The notes under the pieces: model-generated
What the model was told of the DNA's origin: nothing
Seen by the model: the letters and a program-made list of their open reading frames with translations, nothing else
Databases searched by the model: none
Made by a program: the position numbers and the translations under genes
Shown here: positions 8,490 to 16,571 of the stretch, in pieces
Numbering within the stretch: position 1 is the stretch's first letter
Layout: each line of letters begins with the position of its first letter
Assembly: GCF_000425805.1 (NCBI RefSeq)
Contig: NZ_KE384458.1
Span: forward strand, 5,014-69,013
Source: Pseudomonas vranovensis DSM 16006
GTDB taxonomy: Bacteria > Pseudomonadota > Gammaproteobacteria > Pseudomonadales > Pseudomonadaceae
DNA: 64,000 bases
Direction: 5' to 3'

Positions 8490-8522
8490 AAAAAAAGCGC
8501 CAGCTGAATCGGATGGGGCGCT
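8490..8522 (-). terminator. Rho-independent terminator-like hairpin upstream of DUF3077 gene
   Basis: On the minus strand, AGCGCC and GGCGCT form a stem with a 15-base loop, directly followed by seven U residues. It points toward the DUF3077 gene and lies 150 bases before its start. It therefore ends either a small RNA or an attenuated leader. Between it and the start are two more hairpins: GCGCAC/GTGCGC and CCGGG/CCCGG. Confidence 0.55.
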
Positions 8523-8691
8523 TGTGCGCCTTGATTTCTCGCAGGTGACCAAACCCGGTCGCTGGATTTACAACGACAGGGGGAGGGTAGCGGGGTCGGG
8601 GGTAGTATTCAAGAGCCAGCTGAATGTGTGTCAGGTAGCGGAGCGGTGCTTGCTACGCGTGCCTGCCCCTGGAACAAGCCAACTACCAGTC

Positions 8692-8756
8692 AGTAGGAGC
8701 GGGCTTGCCTCGCGATGCGAGGTATCGGTGTGATTGCTGTCGCGGAGCGAGCCCGT
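8692..8756. repeat. Second-type intergenic repeat (GTAGGAGCGGGC...)
   Basis: GTAGGAGCGGGCTTGCCTCG pairs imperfectly with CGGAGCGAGCCCGTTC about 40 bases later. This is the other common Pseudomonas palindromic repeat type, distinct from the REP family elsewhere in the window. Half-copies occur at 45460-45484 and a related one near 18484-18552. Confidence 0.6.
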
Positions 8757-8760
8757 TCTA

Positions 8761-9040
8761 GAGGGCTGTAAAATACGGCCGCTATCGACCCATAGCGGCC
8801 ATTCGCAACCGTCCGCATACCACTTTCAGCAACGTTACGAGCTATCAAATAGGCGGTTGGTAACGCCGTAACGCAGTCTGGTCAGACGCTACAGTAACTT
8901 CCATCGCCCAGCAGAAGGAAGTATGAGCGTGCGTGATTTACTGAATTAAGGTTTTTTCTCGCTATTTGCCTCCCTGTCGGTTGGCCAATATTAAGGCTGT
9001 TCACACTAGGTAGACATCCAAAAAAGGGCTCCTGGTCTGC
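8761..9040. other. Intergenic region at edge of low-GC block
   Basis: About 280 bases with GC clearly lower than upstream. An inverted pair GCGGCCGCT.../...AGCGGCC lies near 8775-8800. A short start-like stretch with a good AAGGAA site at about 8915-8922 opens only eight codons (MSVRDLLN) before a stop. No product can be assigned. It may be a scar at the border of the tartrate gene block. Confidence 0.4.
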
Positions 9041-9910
9041 TTACACACGGGGAAACTGCATAAGTATCGCGGCTTGATCACTGTAATCTTCCTGCAAACA
9101 GTACTTTTTCACGAGCGTAGCAGCGCAACTACTACCAATGCTGTTTTGGTTACGCTGTGCCCGCAGGCTTTCAAACGTTGCCTGAACAGCTACAAAGTAG
9201 GCCGTGTGTCCGTCCACTACGATGCGAGTGCCAAGGTCTGCTAGGCCAGGTGCATCTCGCAACTCGCTGTTACCATAGGTTATGAGCATGATCGGAGTGC
9301 TTAGGCCGTCTGCAATAGCTGCGAGACTTTCAAAGTCCTTTACTCCCACGAGGCAAATGGCATCGGCGCCGGAGCTTTCAAATGCCCGGGTTCGTTTAAT
9401 GACATCTGATAAAGGCTGGGCACCTGCATGTGTGCGGGCGATTATCGCTAGCGACCCATCCACTCTTGATTCTTTAGCTGCGCGTACTTTACCTATCGCT
9501 TCATCAATACCTATGAGCTCGACCGGTCGCCCTCCGAAGCGCGCAGGCAGTAATGTATCTTCGATCGTAAGCGCTGCAACGCCAGACCGCTCAAGCTCCG
9601 TAACTGTACGCATCACGTTCAGGGCATTACCATAACCGTGGTCAGCATCGGCAATAATCGGTAAACGGGCTACTCTCCCGATACGTGCAGCCTGTTCTGC
9701 AAATTCGCTCAGCGTAATCAAGGTGACGTCTGGGGCACCTAATACCTGCAGAGATGCCACGGACCCACCTAATATTCCCACTTCAAAACCAAGGTCCGCA
9801 GCTATGCGCGCCGACAAGGGATCAAACACTGAAGCCGTGCTAATACATGCTTGACCTTGAAGAATTCTGCGGAAGTCATTACGTAATTCATGGTGGGAAC
9901 GGTTTCGCAT
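9041..9910 (-). CDS. PEP mutase/isocitrate lyase-superfamily oxaloacetate decarboxylase
   Basis: A 289-residue protein of the PEP mutase/isocitrate lyase superfamily. It has the metal-binding DADHGYGNALNV motif (about 87-98), EDTLLP (about 117) and the opening ISTASVFDPLSARIA. The layout (GILGGSVASLQVLGAPD) recalls PA4872-type oxaloacetate decarboxylase, which yields pyruvate and CO2. It lies 142 bp downstream of ttdB on the same strand, so it would act on the oxaloacetate made by tartrate dehydratase; this context supports the assignment. Base composition is AT-richer than in most of the window. The enzyme could alternatively be a methylisocitrate-lyase-like lyase. Confidence 0.8.
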   Translation of the reverse strand: MRNRSHHELRNDFRRILQGQACISTASVFDPLSARIAADLGFEVGILGGSVASLQVLGAPDVTLITLSEFAEQAARIGRVARLPIIADADHGYGNALNVMRTVTELERSGVAALTIEDTLLPARFGGRPVELIGIDEAIGKVRAAKESRVDGSLAIIARTHAGAQPLSDVIKRTRAFESSGADAICLVGVKDFESLAAIADGLSTPIMLITYGNSELRDAPGLADLGTRIVVDGHTAYFVAVQATFESLRAQRNQNSIGSSCAATLVKKYCLQEDYSDQAAILMQFPRV

Positions 9911-10014
9911 GGCAATCTCTTAAAATTATCTAGTGAGGCGTAAATTGAGGCCGTGCTAGGATTTGTGTTGGATGTTCTGACTTATAGATAAGTGCCTTAA
10001 CAAGGTTGAGAGAT

Positions 10015-10045
10015 GGGCAGTTTAGGTGTATTCGCTAAACTGCCC
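10015..10045. terminator. Inverted repeat after ttdB
   Basis: GGGCAGTTTA and TAAACTGCCC form a perfect 10-bp stem with an 11-base loop, seven bases past the ttdB stop. There is no U-run, so it may be a partial terminator or a 3'-end stabiliser between ttdB and the decarboxylase gene. Confidence 0.5.
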
Positions 10046-10052
10046 CTGCTCG

Positions 10053-10661
10053 TCACTTGATGAAACGGACTTGGCTATTGATCTTCTCGATGACCGCACC
10101 TTTGCGTTCGTTGAAGCGGGCCTTGTTCTGCTCGAACAGGTTGTTGCCCTTGGTGTCGATGGAGATGATCAGAGGCCCGAACTCACGCACTCGGTTGACC
10201 CACAGAGTCTCCGGCATGCCCAAATCCTGCCATTCAGCACGCTCGATTTCCTCGACCTGGGTGGCGGCCAGTACTGCGCAGCCACCGGGGAATACTGCGT
10301 GTACGGCTTTGTTCTCCAGGCACCCGGTGGTGGTCTCTGGCCCCATACCGCCCTTGCCTACGATCAGCTTGACACCGGTCTGCTCGATGAACTGCTTCTC
10401 GAATTTTTCCATGCGCATGCTGGTGGTAGGGCCGATGGACACCATCTCGAAGCTGCCGTCTTCTTTCTTCTTGACGATTGGGCCAGCGTGGAAAATAGCG
10501 CCGCCACGAAGGTCAACAGGCAGCTCGCGGCCCAGCTCGATGAGGCGGCGGTGGGCGACGTCACGGCAGGTTACCAGTTGGCCGGTAAGGTAAACCACAT
10601 CGCCGACGTTGAGGTTGGCCAGATCTTCGTCGCTGATCGGGGTATTGATGATCTTCTTCAC
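10053..10661 (-). CDS. ttdB: L(+)-tartrate dehydratase subunit beta
   Basis: A 202-residue beta subunit of the class I (iron-sulfur) hydro-lyase family. It is collinear with E. coli TtdB (201 residues): GDVVYLTGQLVTCRDVAHRR near the N terminus, AIFHAGPIV, VGPTTSMRME, VGKGGMG, and GCAVLAATQVEEI. With TtdA it dehydrates L-tartrate to oxaloacetate. Its start overlaps the ttdA stop by four bases, as expected for a coupled heteromer. The same fold serves two-subunit fumarases, but the context (carrier, decarboxylase, LysR) favours tartrate. Confidence 0.92.
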   Translation of the reverse strand: MKKIINTPISDEDLANLNVGDVVYLTGQLVTCRDVAHRRLIELGRELPVDLRGGAIFHAGPIVKKKEDGSFEMVSIGPTTSMRMEKFEKQFIEQTGVKLIVGKGGMGPETTTGCLENKAVHAVFPGGCAVLAATQVEEIERAEWQDLGMPETLWVNRVREFGPLIISIDTKGNNLFEQNKARFNERKGAVIEKINSQVRFIK

Positions 10662-11566
10662 AGTACTACCCCTTCGTGGGAGAGGATGTCATAGGTCAGG
10701 TCGGCGTTGATGCGAATTTTGCCGCGGCGGTGTGCCCAGCAACCGGTGGACACTGCCACGCCAATGGTCGAGGGGTGACGCGCCGAAGACTCGATATTCA
10801 CGCCCATCACGCTGCTGTTGCCGGTCAGGCCCTGCGGGCCGATGCCGATTTCGTTGAGGCCTTCTTCCAGCAGCTTTTCCATCATCGCCGCGCTTTCATT
10901 CGGGTGGCTGGAGTCCACTTCGCGCAGAATGGCCTTCTTCGACAGGCGTGCTGCAGTCTCCACCGAGGTGGAGACACCCACACCTACCAGCAAAGGTGGA
11001 CAGGCGTTTACACCACGGGAGGTGATTACATCGAAGACAAACTCAGTCACCCCTTCATAACCTTGGCCTGGCATCAGTACCTTGGCCGAACCTGGCAACG
11101 TGCAACCGCCACCGGCCATGTACACGTCGACGATGGCGTAGTCGGCATCGGGGATGATTTCCCAGTCCAGCCACGGGATCTTCGAGCCGGTGTTGGTGCC
11201 AGTGTTCTTCTCGATGAAGGTTTCCACCGCGTTATGGCGCAGGGGCCCGTGGATGGTGGCCTCCTTGGTAGCATTTTCGAGGATGCCTTCCATTTCACCG
11301 AGCAGCGGGAAACGCGCACCAGCCGAGATGAAGTACTGGATCACGCCGGTGTCTTGGCAGCTGGGGCGGTTGAGCTTGTCGGCGTATTCCTGGTTGTCGG
11401 CCATCGAGTCGTACACTGCAATGGCCAGCGGATTGGTTTCTGCTGCACGCAGCTTGGCCGTTTTATCCTTCACGTCCTTGGGCAGGCGTTTGCCAATATA
11501 GGCAGTGAACTTGGCCAGGGTGTCGGTCAGCGATGAGACGGCTGCTTCTTTATCTATGGTATCCAC
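10658..11566 (-). CDS. ttdA: L(+)-tartrate dehydratase subunit alpha
   Basis: A 302-residue alpha subunit carrying the [4Fe-4S] cluster. Candidate ligands are Cys70 (PSCQDTG), Cys189 (NACPP) or Cys155 (GGGCTLPG), and Cys276 (STGCWAHRRG). Length and motifs match E. coli TtdA closely, including PLRHNAVE and GPQGLTGNSSVMG. The start codon is GTG, placed by a GAGGA site that overlaps the end of the dctA-like gene ten bases upstream. It forms an operon dctA-like-ttdA-ttdB. Two-subunit fumarate hydratase is the main alternative. Confidence 0.93.
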   Translation of the reverse strand: MDTIDKEAAVSSLTDTLAKFTAYIGKRLPKDVKDKTAKLRAAETNPLAIAVYDSMADNQEYADKLNRPSCQDTGVIQYFISAGARFPLLGEMEGILENATKEATIHGPLRHNAVETFIEKNTGTNTGSKIPWLDWEIIPDADYAIVDVYMAGGGCTLPGSAKVLMPGQGYEGVTEFVFDVITSRGVNACPPLLVGVGVSTSVETAARLSKKAILREVDSSHPNESAAMMEKLLEEGLNEIGIGPQGLTGNSSVMGVNIESSARHPSTIGVAVSTGCWAHRRGKIRINADLTYDILSHEGVVL

Positions 11567-11576
11567 GGTTATTTCC

Positions 11577-12923
11577 TCAGTGCATCACAAGGTGTTTTTT
11601 TTCAGGGCTGACGGCAGTTACTGGAGCCGTCCCCTGTAACTCTTCTTTCTCTGGTTCAGCGCAGGCCTTGCCATCCAGAACCTGATTCATCCGGTCGCTA
11701 TCAAGTGCACCAACCCACTTCGCGATGGCCATCGTTCCGACCGCGTTGCCGATGGTGTTGGTGATAGCGCGAGCCTCGGACATGAAACGATCGACGCCGA
11801 GCAGCAGCACCATGCCGGCTACCGGTATGTTGTCCATGGTTGCCAAGGTCGCAGCGAGAGTGATGAAGCCTGAGCCAGTTACCCCTGCCGAACCCTTGGA
11901 GGTGAGCAGCAGCACGCCAAGTACGATCAGTTGATCCATCAGGGACAATGGAGTGTTGGTGGCTTGGGCGATGAAGATCGCGGCCATGGTGTAATAGATG
12001 CACTGGCCGTCAGGATTGAAGGTGAGGCCGGATGGGATAACCAGGCCGACGACAGGCTTAGACACCCCGACCTTTTCCAGCTTGTTCATCATTTGAGGGA
12101 CCACCGACTCAGATGAGCTGGTGCCGAGCACGGTGAACAGTTCTTCGCGCAGGTACTTGAGGAACTTCCACAAGCTGAAGCCCGACATCCGCGCGATGCT
12201 GCCCAGGATGATCACCACGAACAGGAAGCAAGTCAGGTACATGGTCGCCATCAATTTGCCCAGCGACGCGATTGAGCCCAAGCCGTACTTGCCTACGGTA
12301 AACGCCATTGCGCCACAGGCTGCCAACGGCGCGACGCGCATGACCAAGCCAACGATGTAGAACATGCCGTGGGAGAAGGCCTCCAGTACGTCAACGACCG
12401 GCTTGCCGCGTTCGCCGAGATTGGCCAGGGCAATGCCCAGCAAAGAAGAGAAAAGCAGGATCTGCAGGATCTCATTCTTGGCAAAGGCGTCGACTACGCT
12501 GCCCGGAATCAGATGGAGTAGGAAGTCGGTGACACCGCCCGTGCCAGTGGCTGCGGCTGAGGTGTAAGTGGAAATTGCCTGGGTGTCTAGGGTGGCTGGG
12601 TCGACGTTCATCCCTTGTCCCGGTTGCACCAAATTGACAACAATCAGGCCCAGAACGAGAGCGAAAGTTGACAGTACCTCGAAGTAGATCAGGGCGCGCA
12701 CACCTACCCGACCCAACTCTTTCATGTTTTCCATTTTGGCGATGCCCAGCACCACCGTCGCGAAGATGATGGGCGCGAACACCATCTTGATCAGCTTGAT
12801 AAACGCATCACCCAGCGGCTTCATGTCCACGCCGACCTGCGGCCAGAACACACCTAACAGGATGCCGATCGAGACCCCGATCAGAACCTGCACGTACAAC
12901 TTACCTACCAATCGCTTGGCCAT
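11577..12923 (-). CDS. DctA-type dicarboxylate:cation symporter
   Basis: A 448-residue inner-membrane symporter of the DAACS family. It has the DctA opening (LYVQVLIGVSIGILLG), the serine-rich re-entrant loop SSSESVVPQM (about 278-287) and the later TGSGFITLAATLA segment. DctA proteins import C4-dicarboxylates with protons. As first gene of the ttdAB operon it is probably the tartrate uptake system, which differs from the E. coli arrangement where TtdT exchanges tartrate for succinate. The C-terminal tail is longer than in E. coli DctA (428 residues). Confidence 0.9.
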   Translation of the reverse strand: MAKRLVGKLYVQVLIGVSIGILLGVFWPQVGVDMKPLGDAFIKLIKMVFAPIIFATVVLGIAKMENMKELGRVGVRALIYFEVLSTFALVLGLIVVNLVQPGQGMNVDPATLDTQAISTYTSAAATGTGGVTDFLLHLIPGSVVDAFAKNEILQILLFSSLLGIALANLGERGKPVVDVLEAFSHGMFYIVGLVMRVAPLAACGAMAFTVGKYGLGSIASLGKLMATMYLTCFLFVVIILGSIARMSGFSLWKFLKYLREELFTVLGTSSSESVVPQMMNKLEKVGVSKPVVGLVIPSGLTFNPDGQCIYYTMAAIFIAQATNTPLSLMDQLIVLGVLLLTSKGSAGVTGSGFITLAATLATMDNIPVAGMVLLLGVDRFMSEARAITNTIGNAVGTMAIAKWVGALDSDRMNQVLDGKACAEPEKEELQGTAPVTAVSPEKKHLVMH

Positions 12924-13079
12924 TGCCGTCTCCGAATTATTGTTGTGAGTCGGATTTATGTGGCGACTGGGCTACGTAGCGGGAGGAAAACCTCCTCACA
13001 GGCTGGCAGCTAATAGCCCAGATTTTTTGTGGTTAATCACGCAGGCCTAAGGTAATGGTTTTTTCAAAATGGTGTAATA

Positions 13080-13099
13080 CAATGAAATTAAACTCATTG
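13080..13099. promoter_or_regulatory. Inverted repeat before the LysR gene
   Basis: CAATGA and TCATTG are perfect 6-bp arms with an 8-base spacer, ending 17 bases before the LysR start. The A+T-rich spacer and spacing suit a LysR-type autoregulatory site. It is assigned only from symmetry and position. Confidence 0.45.
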
Positions 13100-13116
13100 T
13101 TTACCTAGGGTTAATT

Positions 13117-14046
13117 ATGAACCAAGTGTCTGAGCTTGCTTTCTTTAGTCAGTTGGTCGGGGCGGGCAGTCTGGCGGCCACCGCTCGCGAGCTGAACCTC
13201 ACTCCACCTGCAGTGACGAAGCGTCTTGCGCAATTGGAAAAGCGCCTTGGGGTACGCTTGCTTAATCGGACGACACGCAGCATCAGCCTCACGGCGGAAG
13301 GTGAGACCTATCTGGTTAATGCCAAACGGATCCTTGAGGAGATTGAAGAGATGGAGAGGCAGGTCTCAAGCAGCCGCGCCGAACCGAAGGGTTTGCTGCG
13401 GGTGAATGCGCCTCTTGGCTTTGGGCGTACACATGTAGGGCCGGCAATTTCATCCTTTGCCAAGCGTTACCCTGAGGTGGAGGTCCAGCTGCACCTAAGC
13501 GACCGTCCTATCCATCTTCCTGATGACGCGATCGATGTAGCCATTCGTTTCGGTGAGCTACCGGACTCCAGATTGATTGCTCGAAAGATTGCCACCAACC
13601 GCCGACGTCTCTGTGCCACACCGGGTTATCTCGACACCTTCGGCAGACCGGAGTCTCCACGTGATCTCATGAAGCATAACTGCATAGTGTTGCGGCAAAA
13701 CGATGTGGCATTTGGCACTTGGCGATTGAGTCGGGGTAAACAAATTGAGTCCATAAAGGTTCATGGTGGCTTGAGTACCAATGACGGTGAGGTCGCTTTG
13801 AACTGGGCCTTGGAGGGGCATGGGATACTTATGCGAGCGGAGTGGAACCTAGCTGATCATTTACGATCCGGAAGGCTTGAAGAGGTGCTAGGGGACTATG
13901 AAACGCCTCCGGCGGACATCTATGCCGTTTACTTGGAGCGCCTGAATTTATCTGCGAAAGTGTCATTCTTCATTGAACACCTCAGGGATTTTTTCAAGAG
14001 CAAGGCAGATCAGCAGGCAAATAGTCTTGCTGCCTGGGCGCGTTAA
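13117..14046 (+). CDS. LysR family regulator (TtdR-like position)
   Basis: A 309-residue LysR-type regulator. The winged HTH occupies about 1-60 (FFSQLVGAGSLAATARELNLTPPAVTKRLAQLEKRLG, given here as separate contiguous segments of the family signature) and a substrate-binding domain follows. It is divergent from the dctA-like-ttdAB operon, as ttdR is in E. coli, so it probably activates that operon with tartrate as effector. GC is lower than in the LysR genes elsewhere in this window, consistent with the whole 9-14 kb block having moved together. Confidence 0.9.
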   Translation: MNQVSELAFFSQLVGAGSLAATARELNLTPPAVTKRLAQLEKRLGVRLLNRTTRSISLTAEGETYLVNAKRILEEIEEMERQVSSSRAEPKGLLRVNAPLGFGRTHVGPAISSFAKRYPEVEVQLHLSDRPIHLPDDAIDVAIRFGELPDSRLIARKIATNRRRLCATPGYLDTFGRPESPRDLMKHNCIVLRQNDVAFGTWRLSRGKQIESIKVHGGLSTNDGEVALNWALEGHGILMRAEWNLADHLRSGRLEEVLGDYETPPADIYAVYLERLNLSAKVSFFIEHLRDFFKSKADQQANSLAAWAR

Positions 14047-14184
14047 TACTGTAACGCACCTGTTGTAGAGCATCGACTGCTTCTGGCCGATTGCTGCCAT
14101 TCGCCAGGGGCAGCCAAGGGTCGAAAGCAATCAACCGTGCCCCTCTGTTTTCGACCCACTGCGGTCAGTTGCAAGACGCTGACC

Positions 14185-14676
14185 TCAGTCGTCTGAGTCA
14201 GCTTGATTGCTCGGCCCGTAAAGGCGAAAGCGCAAAAAGCGCACGCCATCAATATCAACCTCACCGTCCGCCTGGAACCCCAGTCGAAAGATTGCTTTTA
14301 TTCTTGTTCTGGTGGGCGGCAGCAAGATCGTGATGGAAGAGAGCCCCATCTCGGTGAAGGCGCGTTCAACAATCGCTTGATAAATGGCCCTGCCACGCCC
14401 CCAGAAGGTGGGATGAAGCACCAGTGCCAGATCTGCGTCACCGTTCTCATGTTGCAGGCCGCCCCAGCCAGCAAATTGCTGATCGATCAGGAATGCCCAT
14501 GGGCCATAGCCATGCTGCTCCCACTGGGCGTCTTTTTGATTGACCCATGTTCTGGCTGTAACGTCATCGAAATGTGCGCCGCCCAGTGGCATTTGTCGCA
14601 GCACGCTGGGGTTGTTGTTGAGCGATACGATGTCTGACAGCCCGATTTCGGTGAGGCGCTTGAACTCCAGGGTCAT
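14185..14676 (-). CDS. GNAT family N-acetyltransferase (RimJ/RimL-like)
   Basis: A 163-residue acetyltransferase of the RimJ/RimL-like GNAT group. It opens LEFKRLTEIGLSDIVSLNNNPSVLRQMPLGG and has AFLIDQQFAGWGGL, then HPTFWGRGRAIYQAIVERAF as the acetyl-CoA loop (R/Q-x-x-G-x-G/A variant WGRGRAI) and a C-terminal ILLPPTRTRIKAIFRLGF strand-helix. The start has an AAGGA site. It is monocistronic, and the substrate is unknown. Confidence 0.87.
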   Translation of the reverse strand: MTLEFKRLTEIGLSDIVSLNNNPSVLRQMPLGGAHFDDVTARTWVNQKDAQWEQHGYGPWAFLIDQQFAGWGGLQHENGDADLALVLHPTFWGRGRAIYQAIVERAFTEMGLSSITILLPPTRTRIKAIFRLGFQADGEVDIDGVRFLRFRLYGPSNQADSDD

Positions 14677-14918
14677 GTTCTATCCTTTGCAGGCACATCA
14701 ATCAAAGACGCTCGAAGCCTATCAGAGTGCATTTCCCCAAGCTTGCATGCCCACGCTCTAGCGAATCAAAGACAAACCCTCTTCAGCTCCCCGTCGACCC
14801 CATCAAGGTGATAGATCCAGCCCAACGGCATCTTCGCCTGATCCATGCCGGCATGGGGAACCTCATCCCTCGGTCCTTATGCTCCCCCGACATCACATGA
14901 ACAATAATTACAAGTTCC

Positions 14919-15429
14919 ATGGATACCGGATTTCCCGCGAGCGCGTTCTGGCGGCGTCTGGCCCGGCCTCGCCGCAGCCTGGTGGCGCGTTATACCCTGC
15001 TTTCAATCGTGGTCATGAGCGTGGCGTTGATCGTTCTGGCGGTGCTCTATGAGCAACTGGCCAAGGACTTGCTCAACCGCCTGACCGACGAACGCCTCGA
15101 TGCCCAGGCCCTCTCCACGGCGAACCGGGTGTCGTCGATGGCGCCGATGATTCGCTTCAACCTGCCGGCGGCACAGCAGCAGTATGCCGAACTGGCAGCG
15201 TATCTCTTGCCCGAAGCGACGTTCGAGGACCCAGCCAGCGCAGCACTGGCGTTCGTTCAGGCCATCGAAGAGCGGCCTGGAAACACGCTTGTCCAGGCTG
15301 GGGATCGATGAGGCGTCGATCCCCGTGATGGCGGCAGACGTGGTGAACGGGTTGCAGCGCCTGATCGACGGCAACCCCAGGGACATGACCGAAGGGGAGG
15401 TGGAGGCCATCTGTCGTGGCATTTACTGA
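14919..15429 (+). pseudogene. Deletion fusion: sensor-kinase start joined to Fe-alcohol dehydrogenase end, frameshifted
   Basis: The first about 60 residues (RRSLVARYTLLSIVVMSVAL membrane helix, then YEQLAKDLLNRLTDERLDAQAL) are the N terminus of a membrane sensor kinase. At about 15100-15130 the same frame runs into the C-terminal domain of an iron-containing alcohol dehydrogenase (MIRFNLPAAQQQYAELAAYL, matching the family's MRFN...YAE.A). At about 15280-15290 the frame shifts by one and continues (LETRLSRLGIDEASIPVMA... NPRDMTEGEVEAICRGIY, stop at 15429), the normal Fe-ADH ending. Neither half has its catalytic or metal-binding part. In Pseudomonas such genes lie together in ethanol-oxidation clusters (ercS/ercA type), so this looks like the scar of a deleted cluster. 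Confidence 0.75.
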
Positions 15430-15470
15430 CCATGCACCGGCGCTTGCATCGTCGCGTGATGGCCTTTTGT

Positions 15471-15560
15471 CGTAGCCGCTGCCGCCAGGCTGCGATCGGC
15501 CGCGAAGCGGTCGTAAAATCCCTGAAGCGACTGCTGCGCAGCCAGGCGGCAGTGGCTACG
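15471..15560. repeat. REP pair (BIME-like)
   Basis: A forward REP (GTAGCCGCTGCCGCCAGGCT...GCGAAGCGGTCG, 15471-15513) and an opposing partial copy (GCGACTGCTGCGCAGCCAGG...GTGGCTACG, about 15527-15560) form a head-to-head pair between the Fe-ADH scar and the LysR stop codon. Confidence 0.7.
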
Positions 15561-16473
15561 GAGCAGGTGTTGCGGCTGTTGCCATGCCGGCAGGGAGTGC
15601 ATCGGCGAGGAAGTCGACAAACACCCGCACTTTCTGCGACACATGCCTGTGGCTGGCGTACAGGGCATAGATCGAGCGCCGTGGCATCGACTGCCCGGGG
15701 AGCAGTTGCAGCAGTTGGCCGCTGTCGAGCAAGGGCTGGGCGATGAACGAGGGCAGGGCGCCGATGCCCAGGCCGGCCAGCAACAGGTCGCTGAGCATCA
15801 GGCTGTTGTCTACCGCAAGGCGCACCGGCAGCTCCAGGCGGCTGTTGCCTTGCGGGCCTTGCAGGTGCCAACTGCCCGGGTGCTCGGCCAGGCGATAGGC
15901 CAGGCAGCTGTGCTCGCGCAGGTCGTCGACGCTGTGCGGCGTGCCGTTGGCCTCCAGGTAAGCCGGTGCGGCGCAGATCATTTGCTCAACGTCGCCCAGG
16001 CGCCGGGCGACCAGGGATGAGTCCGGCAGGTGACTGCGAATTCGCAGCGACACATCGAAACCTTCGCTGACGACGTCCAGCAAGCGGTCGTCGAGGGTGA
16101 GCTCGACCTTGAGCTGTGGGTAGCGCTGCATGAATGCCACCAGGATCGGCGACAGCACCTTGAGGCCGAATGACAGCGGCGCGTTGACGCGCAGGCGGCC
16201 GCTGGGCTCGCTGGCGCCGAGCTGGGTCGCACGTTCCAGGGCGTCGAGTTCATCGAGCAAGTGGCAGCATTCGCTGAAGTACGCCTGGCCGGTCTCGGAC
16301 AGGCTCATGCGGCGAGTGGTGCGCACCAGCAAGAGGCTGCCCAGGCGTTCCTCCAGTTGCCGCACCTGCTTGCTCACCGCAGCCGTGGATTGCCCCAGGT
16401 CGACAGCCGCGAGGCTGAAGCTGCCGCGTTCGACCACCCGGCGAAACGTACGCATGGCCACCCATACATCCAT
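15556..16473 (-). CDS. LysR family regulator of the cyclase-family gene
   Basis: A 305-residue LysR-type regulator. The start at 16473 is chosen because AGGAG sits upstream and MDVWVAMRTFRRVVERGSF is the standard family opening. The HTH covers residues about 1-60 and the effector domain the rest (LPDSSLVARRLGDVEQMICAAP). It is divergent from the cyclase-family gene 98 bp away, so it probably regulates it. The last codons abut the REP pair. Confidence 0.9.
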   Translation of the reverse strand: MDVWVAMRTFRRVVERGSFSLAAVDLGQSTAAVSKQVRQLEERLGSLLLVRTTRRMSLSETGQAYFSECCHLLDELDALERATQLGASEPSGRLRVNAPLSFGLKVLSPILVAFMQRYPQLKVELTLDDRLLDVVSEGFDVSLRIRSHLPDSSLVARRLGDVEQMICAAPAYLEANGTPHSVDDLREHSCLAYRLAEHPGSWHLQGPQGNSRLELPVRLAVDNSLMLSDLLLAGLGIGALPSFIAQPLLDSGQLLQLLPGQSMPRRSIYALYASHRHVSQKVRVFVDFLADALPAGMATAATPAP

Positions 16474-16571
16474 ATATTTTCTCCTGGGTTGAATATCAAT
16501 CAACGAAACGCCTGATTATCTATGATGCATCAGTCAATAACATGACTGCTCCCTTTTACAGGAGTCATCTC

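Noticed and set aside
8337..8552. A 71-codon frame over the DUF3077 leader
   Set aside because: It covers hairpins and a terminator stem, its codons are not coding-like and it overlaps the true start. The region reads better as RNA structure.
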